The position numbers were made by a program, and so were the translations under genes. Positions 35,666 to 44,466 of a stretch of 64,000 bases of DNA are shown here, in pieces. The stretch spans positions 51,337 to 115,336 of the forward strand of contig CADBCZ010000002.1 in NCBI GenBank assembly GCA_902793335.1, written 5' to 3'. This stretch comes from an uncultured Lachnospiraceae bacterium (GTDB lineage Bacteria > Bacillota > Clostridia > Lachnospirales > Lachnospiraceae). The first letter of the stretch is position 1. Every line of letters begins with the position of its first letter. The notes beneath the pieces are model-generated. The model had not been told where the DNA came from, ran no database searches, and saw nothing but the letters and a program-made list of their open reading frames with translations.

Positions 35666-36289
35666 GTAAATATATTGCTCCTATGTTAAGTAATGAATTG
35701 ATTATACTATAAAATGGGTTAACATACTACATGATTTATATAGATTTATTGAAAGCGCATATTATCAATTGTTATGCGACAGGGTAATGTGAGTGAAGAA
35801 GTTCCTTCGGGAACTTCTTTTGTGCTATATTGAAAACAAGAGAGAATATCATGTTGTCACGATTGTAATATAATAAATGAGACTAATAAAAAGAAAAAGT
35901 GTCGGTATAAATGTCGGTATATATTGCTAAAATGATGGTATAAAATATATATAAATAAAACTGAAAAGCTGTGTTAGTGTTAGGTATATTGATAGAATTC
36001 ATAAGAGTCAACATATACATCCTGTGGAGAAAGCGATGAATAAGCTCATCTTATCTGCTTTATACTTAGTAAGATAGAATGGAAAATAGTATTGCATATT
36101 TTAAGAGAAAGTAGTATCTTTTAAATAAGAATTGCGGTGGATATCTTCGGATTACACCTAGAAGAACTTGATGCGTCGGGTTCTTTTTTTAAATAATTAT
36201 CAAAAAATGTATTAGTTGTAGACTGTTTTATGATAGAATAAACACTATCGGGAACAGTCCTTTTTTATTAAAAAGATTGTTAAAATGGC
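35666..36289. other. Intergenic stretch inside the last class B element
   Basis: No supported gene. A 13-codon frame (ATG 36037, MNKLILSALYLVR) with GGAGAAAG upstream is too short to call. A clear hairpin at 35796-35819 and a weaker one near 36160-36190 are terminator-like. Confidence 0.5.
35796..35823 (+). terminator. Hairpin terminator with TTCG tetraloop
   Basis: AAGAAGTTCC and GGAACTTCTT form a 10-bp stem closed by TTCG, followed by TTG. No plus-strand gene ends just before it. Confidence 0.65.
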
Positions 36290-36318
36290 TTGAGACGATA
36301 TGAGAGGTTATAAGAATT
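36290..36318 (+). promoter_or_regulatory. Class B right end supplying the ribosome site of the intact LMW-PTP gene
   Basis: TTGAGACGATATGAGAGG and TTATAAGAATT precede ATG 36319 and are shared with scar 5 at 34493. Leader and ribosome site of the phosphatase are thus element-derived. GAGAGG is a modest Shine-Dalgarno. Confidence 0.7.
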
Positions 36319-36792
36319 ATGATAAAAGTACTATTTGTCTGCCACGGCAATATCTGTCGTTCGCCAATGGCTGAGTTTATATTAAAAGATATGGTAAAGA
36401 AATGTGGAGTAGAGGATTCGTTTTATATCAAATCTGCTGCAACAAGTACGGAGGAAATATGGGGCGACAGGGGTAACCCTGTCTATCCGCCTGCTAAGAA
36501 GGAACTTGCAAAACATGGAATTTCATGCGAGGGTAAGTTTGCTGTACAGATAAAAAAAGAGGACTACAAAAAATATGATTATATCATAGGTATGGATATG
36601 GCTAATATTCGCAATATGGAAAGAATATGTGGAGGCGACCCGGAGAGGAAGATGTACCGCCTGTTATCATTTGCAAGTATCAACAGAGATGTTGCAGATC
36701 CGTGGTATACAGGAGATTTCAAGACAACGTACTATGATGTGTGTTTGGGGTGCAGTGCGTTTTTAGAGTATGTTCTGACAGATTGTTATTGA
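36319..36792 (+). CDS. Low-molecular-weight protein tyrosine phosphatase, intact
   Basis: 157 residues, the full family length. MIKVLFVCHGNICRSPMAE holds the P-loop C-x5-R-S (Cys 8, Arg 14), with the nucleophilic Cys and phosphate-binding Arg. The general-acid loop is DVADPWYTGDF (Asp-Pro near residue 130). The enzyme removes phosphate from tyrosine or arginine residues of proteins. Its first codons are reproduced in five truncated copies upstream (9921, 10077, 25850, 31436, 34522), so the gene is the integration target, restored by the last incoming element. The P-loop codons are highly constrained, which makes them a stable target like those in tRNA genes. Confidence 0.95.
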   Translation: MIKVLFVCHGNICRSPMAEFILKDMVKKCGVEDSFYIKSAATSTEEIWGDRGNPVYPPAKKELAKHGISCEGKFAVQIKKEDYKKYDYIIGMDMANIRNMERICGGDPERKMYRLLSFASINRDVADPWYTGDFKTTYYDVCLGCSAFLEYVLTDCY

Positions 36793-36862
36793 CATCTGAT
36801 ACATATGTTAGATTGTAATAAAATAGAGTCATTATAATAAGATGTTATGAAAACAGCAATTT

Positions 36863-36884
36863 TGTAAAATGTGTAAAATTGTAA
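36863..36884 (+). promoter_or_regulatory. Three phased TGTAA repeats, possible VanR-like binding site
   Basis: TGTAA occurs at 36863, 36872 and 36880, ending 12 bases before the -35 hexamer of the VanR-like gene. The position fits activator binding and autoregulation. Confidence 0.4.
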
Positions 36885-36895
36885 GAATTAAAACA

Positions 36896-36925
36896 TTGAA
36901 TATATAAGATACGTCTATGTATAAT
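36896..36925 (+). promoter_or_regulatory. Promoter of the vanRS-like genes
   Basis: TTGAAT (36896-36901), an 18-base spacer and TATAAT (36920-36925) lie 28 bases before ATG 36954. Confidence 0.65.
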
Positions 36926-36953
36926 TAACATGAGGGTTAGGAGCGATAGGAAA

Positions 36954-37649
36954 ATGTCGGATAAAATATTGATAGTAGAAGACGAGAAAGAGATAGCTGA
37001 TCTTTTAGAGGTATATCTTACCAATGAAGGATATTCTGTTATTAAGGCGGAGTGTAGTAAGGATGCACTTGTATTTATTGAAAAACAGAATATAGACTTG
37101 ATGTTGTTAGATATAATGCTACCGGATATTGATGGATTAACTTTGTGTAGACAGATAAGGGAAAAATATCTGTTCCCGATAATCATGCTTACGGCAAGGT
37201 CTTCGGATATGGACAAGATTAATGGTCTGTCTATGGGAGCGGATGATTATATTACTAAGCCGTTTAATCCGTTAGAGGTTGTGGCAAGAGTTAAGACACA
37301 GCTGAGGCGATACACCAGATATAATACTCAGGAAACAGAGAGTGTAAATGAATTTGACAGAGACGGATTGTATGTGTGTAAAGACAGTCATATCTGTGAA
37401 CTCTACGGTAAAGAGCTTTCTCTGACACCGATTGAATTTGATATATTATGGTATCTGTGTGAGAGAAAGGGTACGGTAGTTTCCTCCGAAGAGCTTTTTG
37501 AAAATGTCTGGGGTGAAAAATATTTTACCAATAGCAATAATACTGTAATGGCGCATATCGCAAGGCTTAGAGAGAAGCTGGGTGATGAACCGAGACATCC
37601 GAAATTTGTTAAGACAGTATGGGGCGTTGGGTATAAAATTGAAACGTAA
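36954..37649 (+). CDS. OmpR-family response regulator, VanR-like
   Basis: 231 residues from ATG 36954 (AGGAGCG upstream); the ATG at 36930 would lack a ribosome site. The receiver shows ILIVEDE, LLDIMLPD with the phospho-acceptor Asp, MLTAR and DDYITKPFNP. A winged helix at the C-terminus ends KTVWGVGYKIE. A sensor kinase follows 50 bases later, then a D,D-carboxypeptidase. That set resembles the regulator, sensor and VanY parts of glycopeptide-resistance clusters, without the VanH, VanA or VanX enzymes. Confidence 0.9.
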   Translation: MSDKILIVEDEKEIADLLEVYLTNEGYSVIKAECSKDALVFIEKQNIDLMLLDIMLPDIDGLTLCRQIREKYLFPIIMLTARSSDMDKINGLSMGADDYITKPFNPLEVVARVKTQLRRYTRYNTQETESVNEFDRDGLYVCKDSHICELYGKELSLTPIEFDILWYLCERKGTVVSSEELFENVWGEKYFTNSNNTVMAHIARLREKLGDEPRHPKFVKTVWGVGYKIET

Positions 37650-37699
37650 AAATGTTGTGCCGGATAGATTCGTGGTCTATTTAAGGATTGGAGAATAGA

Positions 37700-38872
37700 A
37701 TGAAGAAAGATAGTATTATAAAACGTGTATGGAGAGTTGGAAAATACATATTAATACCGGTAGCCCTAATATTTTTACTGACCAATATATACTGGATAGG
37801 TGATTCACTGTCAGGTGGATTGATTGCAGATTGGTTTGAAAGAAGTTTTGTGTATGAATATACTGAAAGTGATCCTCTGGGAGCTGAACGCATTGTTCAA
37901 ACATTTGACTGGTGGGCAATTAAATATTATCTGCTTAAAGTGTTATTAGTTATTGTTCCGGGTATATATATTATTATTATTGCTGTTTCAGAGTTTAAAA
38001 GAAGAAAGGGCAGGAAAGAAAGTGCGAGGCAGATAACGGATTATATTACCAGGTTCGTGTTAAATGATGAGCCGATGCCTACGGATATACCGGAGGAATA
38101 TGGTGAGGTATTTGCCAAGCTTTCGGAAGTGAAATATGCAGAGAATAAGAGAGAACAGGAACTGATGAATGAAACCCAAAGAAAAGATGACCTGGTCACT
38201 TATCTTGCCCATGATCTCAAGACTCCGCTTACAAGTGTAATTGGATATCTAACGCTGCTTAAGGATGAGAAGAGTATTTCGGAAGAAATGAGGGAACGCT
38301 ACACCAATATTGCTGTTAAGAAGTCGGAAAGACTTGAGGTCCTGATAAATGAATTGTTTGAGATAACCAGATACAATATTCATAATGTGGAACTTGAAAA
38401 AGGCAATGTTAATTTTTCTATCATGCTTGAGCAGATAGTGTATGAATTTGAACCCTCGTTAGCAGAAAAACATTTAAGTTTTGAGACTGAAATTGAAGAT
38501 GGAATCGAAGTATATATCGATGCTGACCGTATAGAGAGGGTTGTTGATAATCTTATAAGAAATGCGATTCACTATAGTTATCCTGATACGGAGATAAAGG
38601 TTTCGCTTTCCCAATACAATGACAGTGAAGAAAAGTCAATTGTAAGGCTTATGGTAGAGAATCACGGGAAGACAATTCCGAAGGAAAAGCTTCTTAGAGT
38701 GTTTGAACAATTCTATCGTGTAGATTCTTCAAGAAGTACAACCACCGGAGGCTCAGGACTCGGACTTGCTATTGCTAAACAGTTAGTTGAAGCACATGAT
38801 GGAACGATAGCTGTAGACAGTGAAAATGAGATGATCAAATTTGTTGTGGAGTTGCCAAAAGAGGCGCTGTAA
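37700..38872 (+). CDS. Sensor histidine kinase, VanS-like
   Basis: 390 residues from ATG 37700 (GGATTGGAG upstream). Two membrane helices (about 15-35 and 80-102) enclose a short outside loop of about 45 residues. The phospho-acceptor His is in LAHDLKTPLTSVIGYL, which is the VanS-type DHp sequence. The ATPase domain shows NLIRNAIHYS and a TGGSGLGLAIAKQLVEAHDG box. It presumably controls the carboxypeptidase downstream through the VanR-like regulator. The signal is unknown. Confidence 0.9.
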   Translation: MKKDSIIKRVWRVGKYILIPVALIFLLTNIYWIGDSLSGGLIADWFERSFVYEYTESDPLGAERIVQTFDWWAIKYYLLKVLLVIVPGIYIIIIAVSEFKRRKGRKESARQITDYITRFVLNDEPMPTDIPEEYGEVFAKLSEVKYAENKREQELMNETQRKDDLVTYLAHDLKTPLTSVIGYLTLLKDEKSISEEMRERYTNIAVKKSERLEVLINELFEITRYNIHNVELEKGNVNFSIMLEQIVYEFEPSLAEKHLSFETEIEDGIEVYIDADRIERVVDNLIRNAIHYSYPDTEIKVSLSQYNDSEEKSIVRLMVENHGKTIPKEKLLRVFEQFYRVDSSRSTTTGGSGLGLAIAKQLVEAHDGTIAVDSENEMIKFVVELPKEAL

Positions 38873-38955
38873 GAAATTCGTAAGGTTTTAATCATAAATA
38901 CACAAGTTTATATGTGGAAAGACCGTAAAAACTATAACTGTATATTTGTTATCTT

Positions 38956-38993
38956 AAATGTACCGGATGGGAAATACACCGGTACATTTTTTA
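38956..38993 (+). terminator. Terminator between the kinase and carboxypeptidase genes
   Basis: AAATGTACCGG pairs with CCGGTACATTT (11 bp) around a 12-base loop, followed by TTT. The carboxypeptidase gene may therefore have its own promoter. Confidence 0.75.
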
Positions 38994-39054
38994 ATTATTT
39001 TTATAAATCAACATCATATCATAATATCTAGAAAAAAATTTGGAGGTAACTAAG

Positions 39055-39954
39055 ATGCAGAAGGGAGAAGTTCGTGGTTTTAATGAGTATTATAATTATA
39101 AGATGGTTCCGCAGGAGGTTGCGTGCGCAACAATTATGAGTAAGGAAGCTGGAAAAAGAAAACTTACAAAAAAAGAAAAACGCACAATAAAGATTGACAG
39201 GATTAAAACAAGAATATTACGTGATTTAGTAGTTGCTATGTTTTTCCTTATAATATGTCTTATATTTGTCATGGCAAAGCATGTTGTTGGGAACATCGTT
39301 TCGTATGATAATGAATATGAGGGATTCATTAATACAGTACATGCATTTTCATTAGGTAATGATAACAAAGATGATTCTTACAGTGACAGTTCTGAAATTG
39401 AAGATGGAGAATGGACTACAATTCTTGTAAATAAAAATAATCCGATTCCGGATAGTTATGAGGTGGAACTTACAACACTTTTCAATGGGGTACAGGTGGA
39501 TTCAAGAATATATCCTGAATTACAGAAAATGTTCGATGATATGAGAAGTGAAGGCATTTATCCCGTTGTAGGAGAGGGATATCGCTCTCATGAAGATCAG
39601 AAACAGATGATGCAGGACAAGATTGATGCCTATATTGCAGAGGGATATTCAAGATCGGTTGCTAAACATCAGGCAAAAAAATATGTTGCAAAACCGGGAT
39701 ATTCCGAACATGAACTGGGTATTGCGCTTGATATAAATGCTTCAGAAGAATCAGGAACAACTCATGATGAGGTATATCAGTGGCTTTATAATAACGCTTA
39801 TAAATACGGTTTTATTCTGCGCTATCCTGAAGGGAAAGAGGATATAACAGGTATCGATTACGAACCATGGCATTATCGATATGTAGGTAAAAAGGCTGCT
39901 GCCAAGATGTATGAGAGTGGCCTGACTCTAGAGGAGTATGTAGAAAGTAAATGA
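39055..39954 (+). CDS. Membrane-anchored D-alanyl-D-alanine carboxypeptidase, VanY/LAS family
   Basis: 299 residues from ATG 39055 (GGAGGT upstream). A basic N-terminal tail precedes one membrane helix (about 65-85), and the catalytic domain lies outside. The LAS-peptidase zinc motif is GYSEHELGIALDIN (His and Asp ligands, about 222-235), and the third His is in DYEPWHYRYVG (about 268-278). YRSHEDQKQMM is the conserved start of the domain. The enzyme trims the terminal D-Ala from peptidoglycan stems, lowering vancomycin targets or remodelling the wall. Its position after a VanR/VanS-like pair supports regulated expression. Confidence 0.9.
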   Translation: MQKGEVRGFNEYYNYKMVPQEVACATIMSKEAGKRKLTKKEKRTIKIDRIKTRILRDLVVAMFFLIICLIFVMAKHVVGNIVSYDNEYEGFINTVHAFSLGNDNKDDSYSDSSEIEDGEWTTILVNKNNPIPDSYEVELTTLFNGVQVDSRIYPELQKMFDDMRSEGIYPVVGEGYRSHEDQKQMMQDKIDAYIAEGYSRSVAKHQAKKYVAKPGYSEHELGIALDINASEESGTTHDEVYQWLYNNAYKYGFILRYPEGKEDITGIDYEPWHYRYVGKKAAAKMYESGLTLEEYVESK

Positions 39955-39997
39955 TAGTAAATATAGGACAAAATATTTAAGTGTTTATTTGTGAAAT

Positions 39998-40049
39998 TAG
40001 ACAATTGCGAAACGCATGTATATGGTATATCTCGTTTCGCAATTGTCTA
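39998..40049. terminator. 17-bp hairpin between convergent vanY-like and hydA genes
   Basis: TAGACAATTGCGAAACG and CGTTTCGCAATTGTCTA are perfect arms around an 18-base loop. It probably ends transcription from both sides. A half-like copy (TTTCGCAATTGCCTA) occurs at 25894. Confidence 0.7.
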
Positions 40050-40061
40050 TTTGTGAGATAA

Positions 40062-41837
40062 TTATTTAATTTCGTTAAAACCTTCTCTTGCAGCATAGCT
40101 TGTATGAAGCAATTCATGTGCTTTGTGAGAATTAGGCTCTCCAAGGAATTTTTCGTAAAGCTCAGATACTTGAGGATTGTTATGTGATTGTCTGATAGGA
40201 CGTCCCTCATCCTCTTTGTAGAGTGCCTGTGCACGTTTTTCCTTGTATGTATCCATGATGTCAGGATCTTCGTTAGGAAGGAAGCATTTTCTTACATAAG
40301 GCTGTCCACCTCCGTTGATACATCCACCCGGACATCCCATTATCTCTATAAAATGATACTTTGACTTACCTGCGCGAATATCATCTAGCAGAATCTTAGC
40401 GGAACGCATTCCTGAAGCCAAAGCAACGTTAATTGTAGTGCCGTTGATATCTAATGAAGCTTCGCGGATTCCGGCATCATGACCTCTTACCTCTGTAAAG
40501 GTAATATTTTCTTTTTCTTTGCCTGTAAGTTTGTAATAAACTGTACGAAGAGCGGCCTCCATAACACCGCCGGTTACACCAAAGATTACTCCTGCTCCGG
40601 AATATTCACCCATGATGTCCTGATCCCAATCTTCATCAGGAAGATGCTTGAACATGATACCTGCACGCTTGATCATACGGGCAAGTTCTCTTGTAGTGAT
40701 TACTGCGTCTACATCAGGAATTCCGTTAACCTTTAGCTGCTCACGTTCTTTCTCAAACTTCTTGGCTATACAAGGCATAACTGAAACCACGAATATATCT
40801 TCCGGTTTAATACCGTTTTGTTCAGCCCAGTAAGACTTGATGATTGCTCCCTGCATTTCGTGAGGTGACTTACAAGAAGATAAATGTGGAAGAAGGTCGC
40901 CATAATTATATTCAGCGTAGTTAATCCATCCGGGAGAACATGAGGTTATCATTGGAAGTACACCGTTATTCTGTATTCTTCCAAGAAGCTCTGTTCCTTC
41001 CTCCATGATAGTAAGATCGGCACCGAAGTTAACATCATATACTTTTTCGAAACCAAGTCTTCTAAGAGCTGCAATCATTTTACCTGTTACAGGAGTTCCT
41101 ATCGGATAATCGAATTCTTCTCCGAGTGCTGCACGTACAGCAGGAGCAGCCTGAACAATTACATGTTTTCCTGACTTCATTGCCTCATCAACTTTATCTA
41201 TTTCTGAGTGCTCCATCAAAGCCCCTGTAGGACATACATTTACACACTGCCCACACTGGATACATGGAGAGTCGGCAAAGCTTCTGTCACCTGCAGGTGA
41301 AACAAATGTATTGAAACCACGATTTTCAAATCCTAAAATACCGATACCCTGAGCATTCTCACATCTGGCAATACACCTGCCGCAAAGGATACATTTTGAT
41401 GTATCTCTGACAAGCCCAGGTGCTAATGTATCAATATGTGTTTCTGAGTGCTCGCCTGAGAACATGAGCTCTCTTGAGCCTGTAATGGAAGCCACGTGAA
41501 GCAATTCACATTTTCCGTTTTTGTCGCACTGCTGACAGTTTTGATTGTGGTCGGAAAGAAGAAGTTCAACACTGTTTCTTCTTGCTTCAACCGCTTTAGG
41601 AGAGGAGATTGTAATCTCCATTCCTTCAGATATTGGATATACACAGCTTGCTACAAGACCTCTTGCGCCGGTTGCCTCTACGAGACATACACGACAAGAT
41701 CCGGCATTGCATTCTCCATTGTTAAATGTGCAAAGAGACGGAATTTCATATCCGCATTGCTTTGCGGCTTCTAATATGGTCAAGCCCTCCTCTACCTGAT
41801 AGGAGATGCCTTCTATTTTAATGTTAATTTTAGCCAT
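40062..41837 (-). CDS. hydA: [FeFe]-hydrogenase catalytic subunit, electron-bifurcating type
   Basis: 591 residues. An N-terminal [2Fe-2S] domain (Cys 36, 43, 48, 51) is followed by a His-Cys [4Fe-4S] motif (about 97-110) and a two-cluster ferredoxin part (CILCGRCIARC and CIQCGQCVNVC, 149-202). The H-cluster motifs are L1 TSCSPGW (Cys 300), L2 MPCIAKK (Cys 356) and L3 GCPGGC (Cys 502 and 506). It evolves or oxidises H2 in the cytosol, sharing electrons with NAD(P)H and ferredoxin through HydB and HydC. It is the last gene of the minus-strand hydCBA operon, 17 bases after hydB. Confidence 0.96.
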   Translation of the reverse strand: MAKINIKIEGISYQVEEGLTILEAAKQCGYEIPSLCTFNNGECNAGSCRVCLVEATGARGLVASCVYPISEGMEITISSPKAVEARRNSVELLLSDHNQNCQQCDKNGKCELLHVASITGSRELMFSGEHSETHIDTLAPGLVRDTSKCILCGRCIARCENAQGIGILGFENRGFNTFVSPAGDRSFADSPCIQCGQCVNVCPTGALMEHSEIDKVDEAMKSGKHVIVQAAPAVRAALGEEFDYPIGTPVTGKMIAALRRLGFEKVYDVNFGADLTIMEEGTELLGRIQNNGVLPMITSCSPGWINYAEYNYGDLLPHLSSCKSPHEMQGAIIKSYWAEQNGIKPEDIFVVSVMPCIAKKFEKEREQLKVNGIPDVDAVITTRELARMIKRAGIMFKHLPDEDWDQDIMGEYSGAGVIFGVTGGVMEAALRTVYYKLTGKEKENITFTEVRGHDAGIREASLDINGTTINVALASGMRSAKILLDDIRAGKSKYHFIEIMGCPGGCINGGGQPYVRKCFLPNEDPDIMDTYKEKRAQALYKEDEGRPIRQSHNNPQVSELYEKFLGEPNSHKAHELLHTSYAAREGFNEIK

Positions 41838-41854
41838 AATTAAAATTCCCTCCC

Positions 41855-43741
41855 TTATTTCTTAGAAATTGCATTGAGACGACAAGAGCTCATGCATGAA
41901 CCGCATTTAACGCATTTTGATGAATCAATTACAAAGGAAGCGAGCTTGTGTCCTTCAGGAATATAATCTGTACGTTTAATACAATCTGTCGGACATCCTT
42001 TTGCACACATACCACAGCCAATGCATTTTTCAGGGTCAATACTGTATTCCATAAGATTCTTACATACGTGAGAAGGACATTTTTTATCCTTTATATGTGC
42101 AATATATTCATCTCGAAAATGAGTAAGTGTTGAAGTTACAGGGTTAGAAGCTGTCTGGCCTAAAGCACAAAGTGAGTTGGCTTTAACGGTTGCACTCAAT
42201 TCTTCGAGCTCGTCGAGATCCTCCATGGTACCGTTTCCTTCTGTTATACGTGTAAGTATCTCAAGCATACGCTTGGTACCTATACGACATGGTGAACACT
42301 TACCGCAGGATTCATCGCAGATAAATTCCATGTAGAACTTGGCAACATCAACCATACAGTTATCTTCATCCATAACAATTGCACCACCGGAACCCATCAT
42401 GGATCCCTTCTGTACTAAATTGTCAAAGTCGATTGGTTCATCCAAAAATTCTTCAGTAAGACATCCGCCGGAAGGTCCGCCTGTTTGAATAGCTTTGAAT
42501 TTCTTTCCGTCAGGAATTCCGCCGCCGATATCATATATAAGTTCGCGGAGAGTAGTACCCATAGGTACTTCAACAAGTCCAACGTTATTGACTTTACCAC
42601 CAAGTGCAAATACTTTGGTACCTTTAGAATTTTCGGTTCCGACTTTAGAAAATTCCAAAGCTCCTTCTCTTAATATGTATGGTATACATGCAAGAGTTTC
42701 AACATTGTTAATAATGGTAGGTTTACCCCAAAGTCCCTTGACGGCAGGGAATGGTGGCCTCGGTCTTGGATTGCCTCGCTTACCTTCAATAGAATTAAGC
42801 AATGCAGTTTCTTCACCACATACGAATGCACCTGCTCCAAGTCGTAAATGACAATGGAATGAAAAGTCTGTTCCAAGTATGTTATCGCCGAGAATTCCCA
42901 GATCTTCTGCCTGTTTGATGGCAGTTTTTAAACGATTAACAGCGATGGGATATTCAGCACGAACATAGAAATATCCGTTTTTTGCACCGATAGCATAACC
43001 TGCTATCATCATACCCTCTATAACAGCAAGAGGATTACCCTCTAATATACTTCTGTCCATGAATGCACCCGGATCACCTTCATCACCGTTACATACCACG
43101 TATTTTTCTTCGCTTTCGACATTGTGGGCAAACTGCCATTTTCTTCCTGATGGGAATCCGGCACCTCCACGACCTCTTATGCCTGAGGCGAGAACTTCGT
43201 CAATGACCTCCTGTGGAGTCTTTGAAAGGGCATTTTTAAGACCTTTAAAAGCTCCCATACCCAAAGCTTCGTTGACATCTTCAGGATTGATCTGTCCACA
43301 TCCGTGAAGAGCAATTCTGTGCTGCTTCTTATAGAAATTAATATCCTCCTGTTTGCTAACCTGTTTGCCTGTTGAAGGATCAACATAAAGAAGTCTCTCA
43401 ACGATAGTATCATTTACTATATCAGAGTCGACAATTTCGACTACGTCATCGACTGTAACCAAACGATAAAGAGTATCTTCAGGATAAATCTTTACAAATG
43501 GTCCCTGTGAACAGAAACCAAAGCATCCTACGATATTAACGGTGGTCTTGTAGGAAACATCTTTTTCTTCGAGACATTGTTCAAATTTTTTCTTAATTTC
43601 CATTGAGTTATTAGAGAGACAGCCTGTTCCACCGCATATAACAATATGACGCTTACCGTCGTTACCTGCTAATTTATCATTAAAACAACTTGTACAATGA
43701 GCAGAGCGATCTTCCAGATTTTCGATTGAAGTTATTTTCAT
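41855..43741 (-). CDS. hydB: Bifurcating hydrogenase flavoprotein subunit, NuoF-like
   Basis: 628 residues. A thioredoxin-like [2Fe-2S] domain comes first (CGGTGCLSN and GCFGFCSQGP). The NuoF core follows, with the NADH/FMN-binding GRGGAGFPSGRKW and NGDEGDPGAFMDR, then the [4Fe-4S] site CGKCSPCRIGTKR. The C-terminus holds two [4Fe-4S] ferredoxin motifs (CIGCGMCAKGCPTDC and CVKCGSCMSSC). This subunit is where flavin-based electron bifurcation takes place in the family. The start overlaps the hydC stop by 4 bases, giving coupled translation. Confidence 0.95.
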   Translation of the reverse strand: MKITSIENLEDRSAHCTSCFNDKLAGNDGKRHIVICGGTGCLSNNSMEIKKKFEQCLEEKDVSYKTTVNIVGCFGFCSQGPFVKIYPEDTLYRLVTVDDVVEIVDSDIVNDTIVERLLYVDPSTGKQVSKQEDINFYKKQHRIALHGCGQINPEDVNEALGMGAFKGLKNALSKTPQEVIDEVLASGIRGRGGAGFPSGRKWQFAHNVESEEKYVVCNGDEGDPGAFMDRSILEGNPLAVIEGMMIAGYAIGAKNGYFYVRAEYPIAVNRLKTAIKQAEDLGILGDNILGTDFSFHCHLRLGAGAFVCGEETALLNSIEGKRGNPRPRPPFPAVKGLWGKPTIINNVETLACIPYILREGALEFSKVGTENSKGTKVFALGGKVNNVGLVEVPMGTTLRELIYDIGGGIPDGKKFKAIQTGGPSGGCLTEEFLDEPIDFDNLVQKGSMMGSGGAIVMDEDNCMVDVAKFYMEFICDESCGKCSPCRIGTKRMLEILTRITEGNGTMEDLDELEELSATVKANSLCALGQTASNPVTSTLTHFRDEYIAHIKDKKCPSHVCKNLMEYSIDPEKCIGCGMCAKGCPTDCIKRTDYIPEGHKLASFVIDSSKCVKCGSCMSSCRLNAISKK

Positions 43742-44235
43742 GCTGTCACCTCCTTCTTTTCAGCTATAAGGTAACTTGCTATTACTTCGTTAACCTGCGA
43801 AACTGTCATTTTGGGGTATACTTTACCATTGATGGAAACGGCAGGAGCTATTCCGCAAGCTCCGATACAACGTAATGCATCAAGGGTGAAAAGACCATCT
43901 TCTGTGGTTTCGCCCGGTTTGATATGAAGCAGCTCGGAAAATTTATCAATTACCTGTTGTGCTCCTTTAACATAGCAGGCTGTACCCAGACAGCATCCGA
44001 TTACATATTTTCCCTTAGGGGTGAGAGAAAAGAAAGAATAGAAAGTGACAACTCCGTATATTTCTGCAACGGATATACCGGTTTTTTGAGAAACGATCTC
44101 CTGTACTTCTAGTGGAATGTATCCGTACTCGTTCTGAATATCACTTAATATCATCATAAGCGGTGTTTTTTCATCTTCATAGCGGGCACAGATTTCCTCA
44201 ATTTTTGCTACAGCAGCAGCATTTAACTTCCCCAT
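43738..44235 (-). CDS. hydC: Bifurcating hydrogenase [2Fe-2S] subunit, NuoE-like
   Basis: 165 residues, the typical NuoE length. The N-terminal helical part is followed by a thioredoxin-like domain with cluster ligands in CCLGTACYVKGA and RCIGACGIAP. It passes electrons to HydB. It is first in the operon, preceded by AAGGAGG and by a sigma-A-type promoter at 44358-44386. Confidence 0.95.
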   Translation of the reverse strand: MGKLNAAAVAKIEEICARYEDEKTPLMMILSDIQNEYGYIPLEVQEIVSQKTGISVAEIYGVVTFYSFFSLTPKGKYVIGCCLGTACYVKGAQQVIDKFSELLHIKPGETTEDGLFTLDALRCIGACGIAPAVSINGKVYPKMTVSQVNEVIASYLIAEKKEVTA

Positions 44236-44357
44236 AGATTATCCTCCTTGTAAATGTTATAAAATATTGCTATTAACGGTCTGATTGTCGAATGTCTGAA
44301 TGATGCCATGAAAAAAGTAATAAATATTTGACCCAAAATGACAATAAATATAGCGAT

Positions 44358-44386
44358 ATTATACCAAATTTTTACGTTTTTCTCAA
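44358..44386 (-). promoter_or_regulatory. Promoter of hydCBA
   Basis: On the minus strand TTGAGA (44386-44381), a 17-base spacer and TATAAT (44363-44358) lie about 120 bases before the hydC ATG, leaving a long leader. Confidence 0.7.
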
Positions 44387-44466
44387 TGGAAAATTAATGA
44401 ATATTTGTTTAATATTTGATATAATCATCTCGTTGGAGTTTAATTTGTAATTGAGGATTCGTTATA

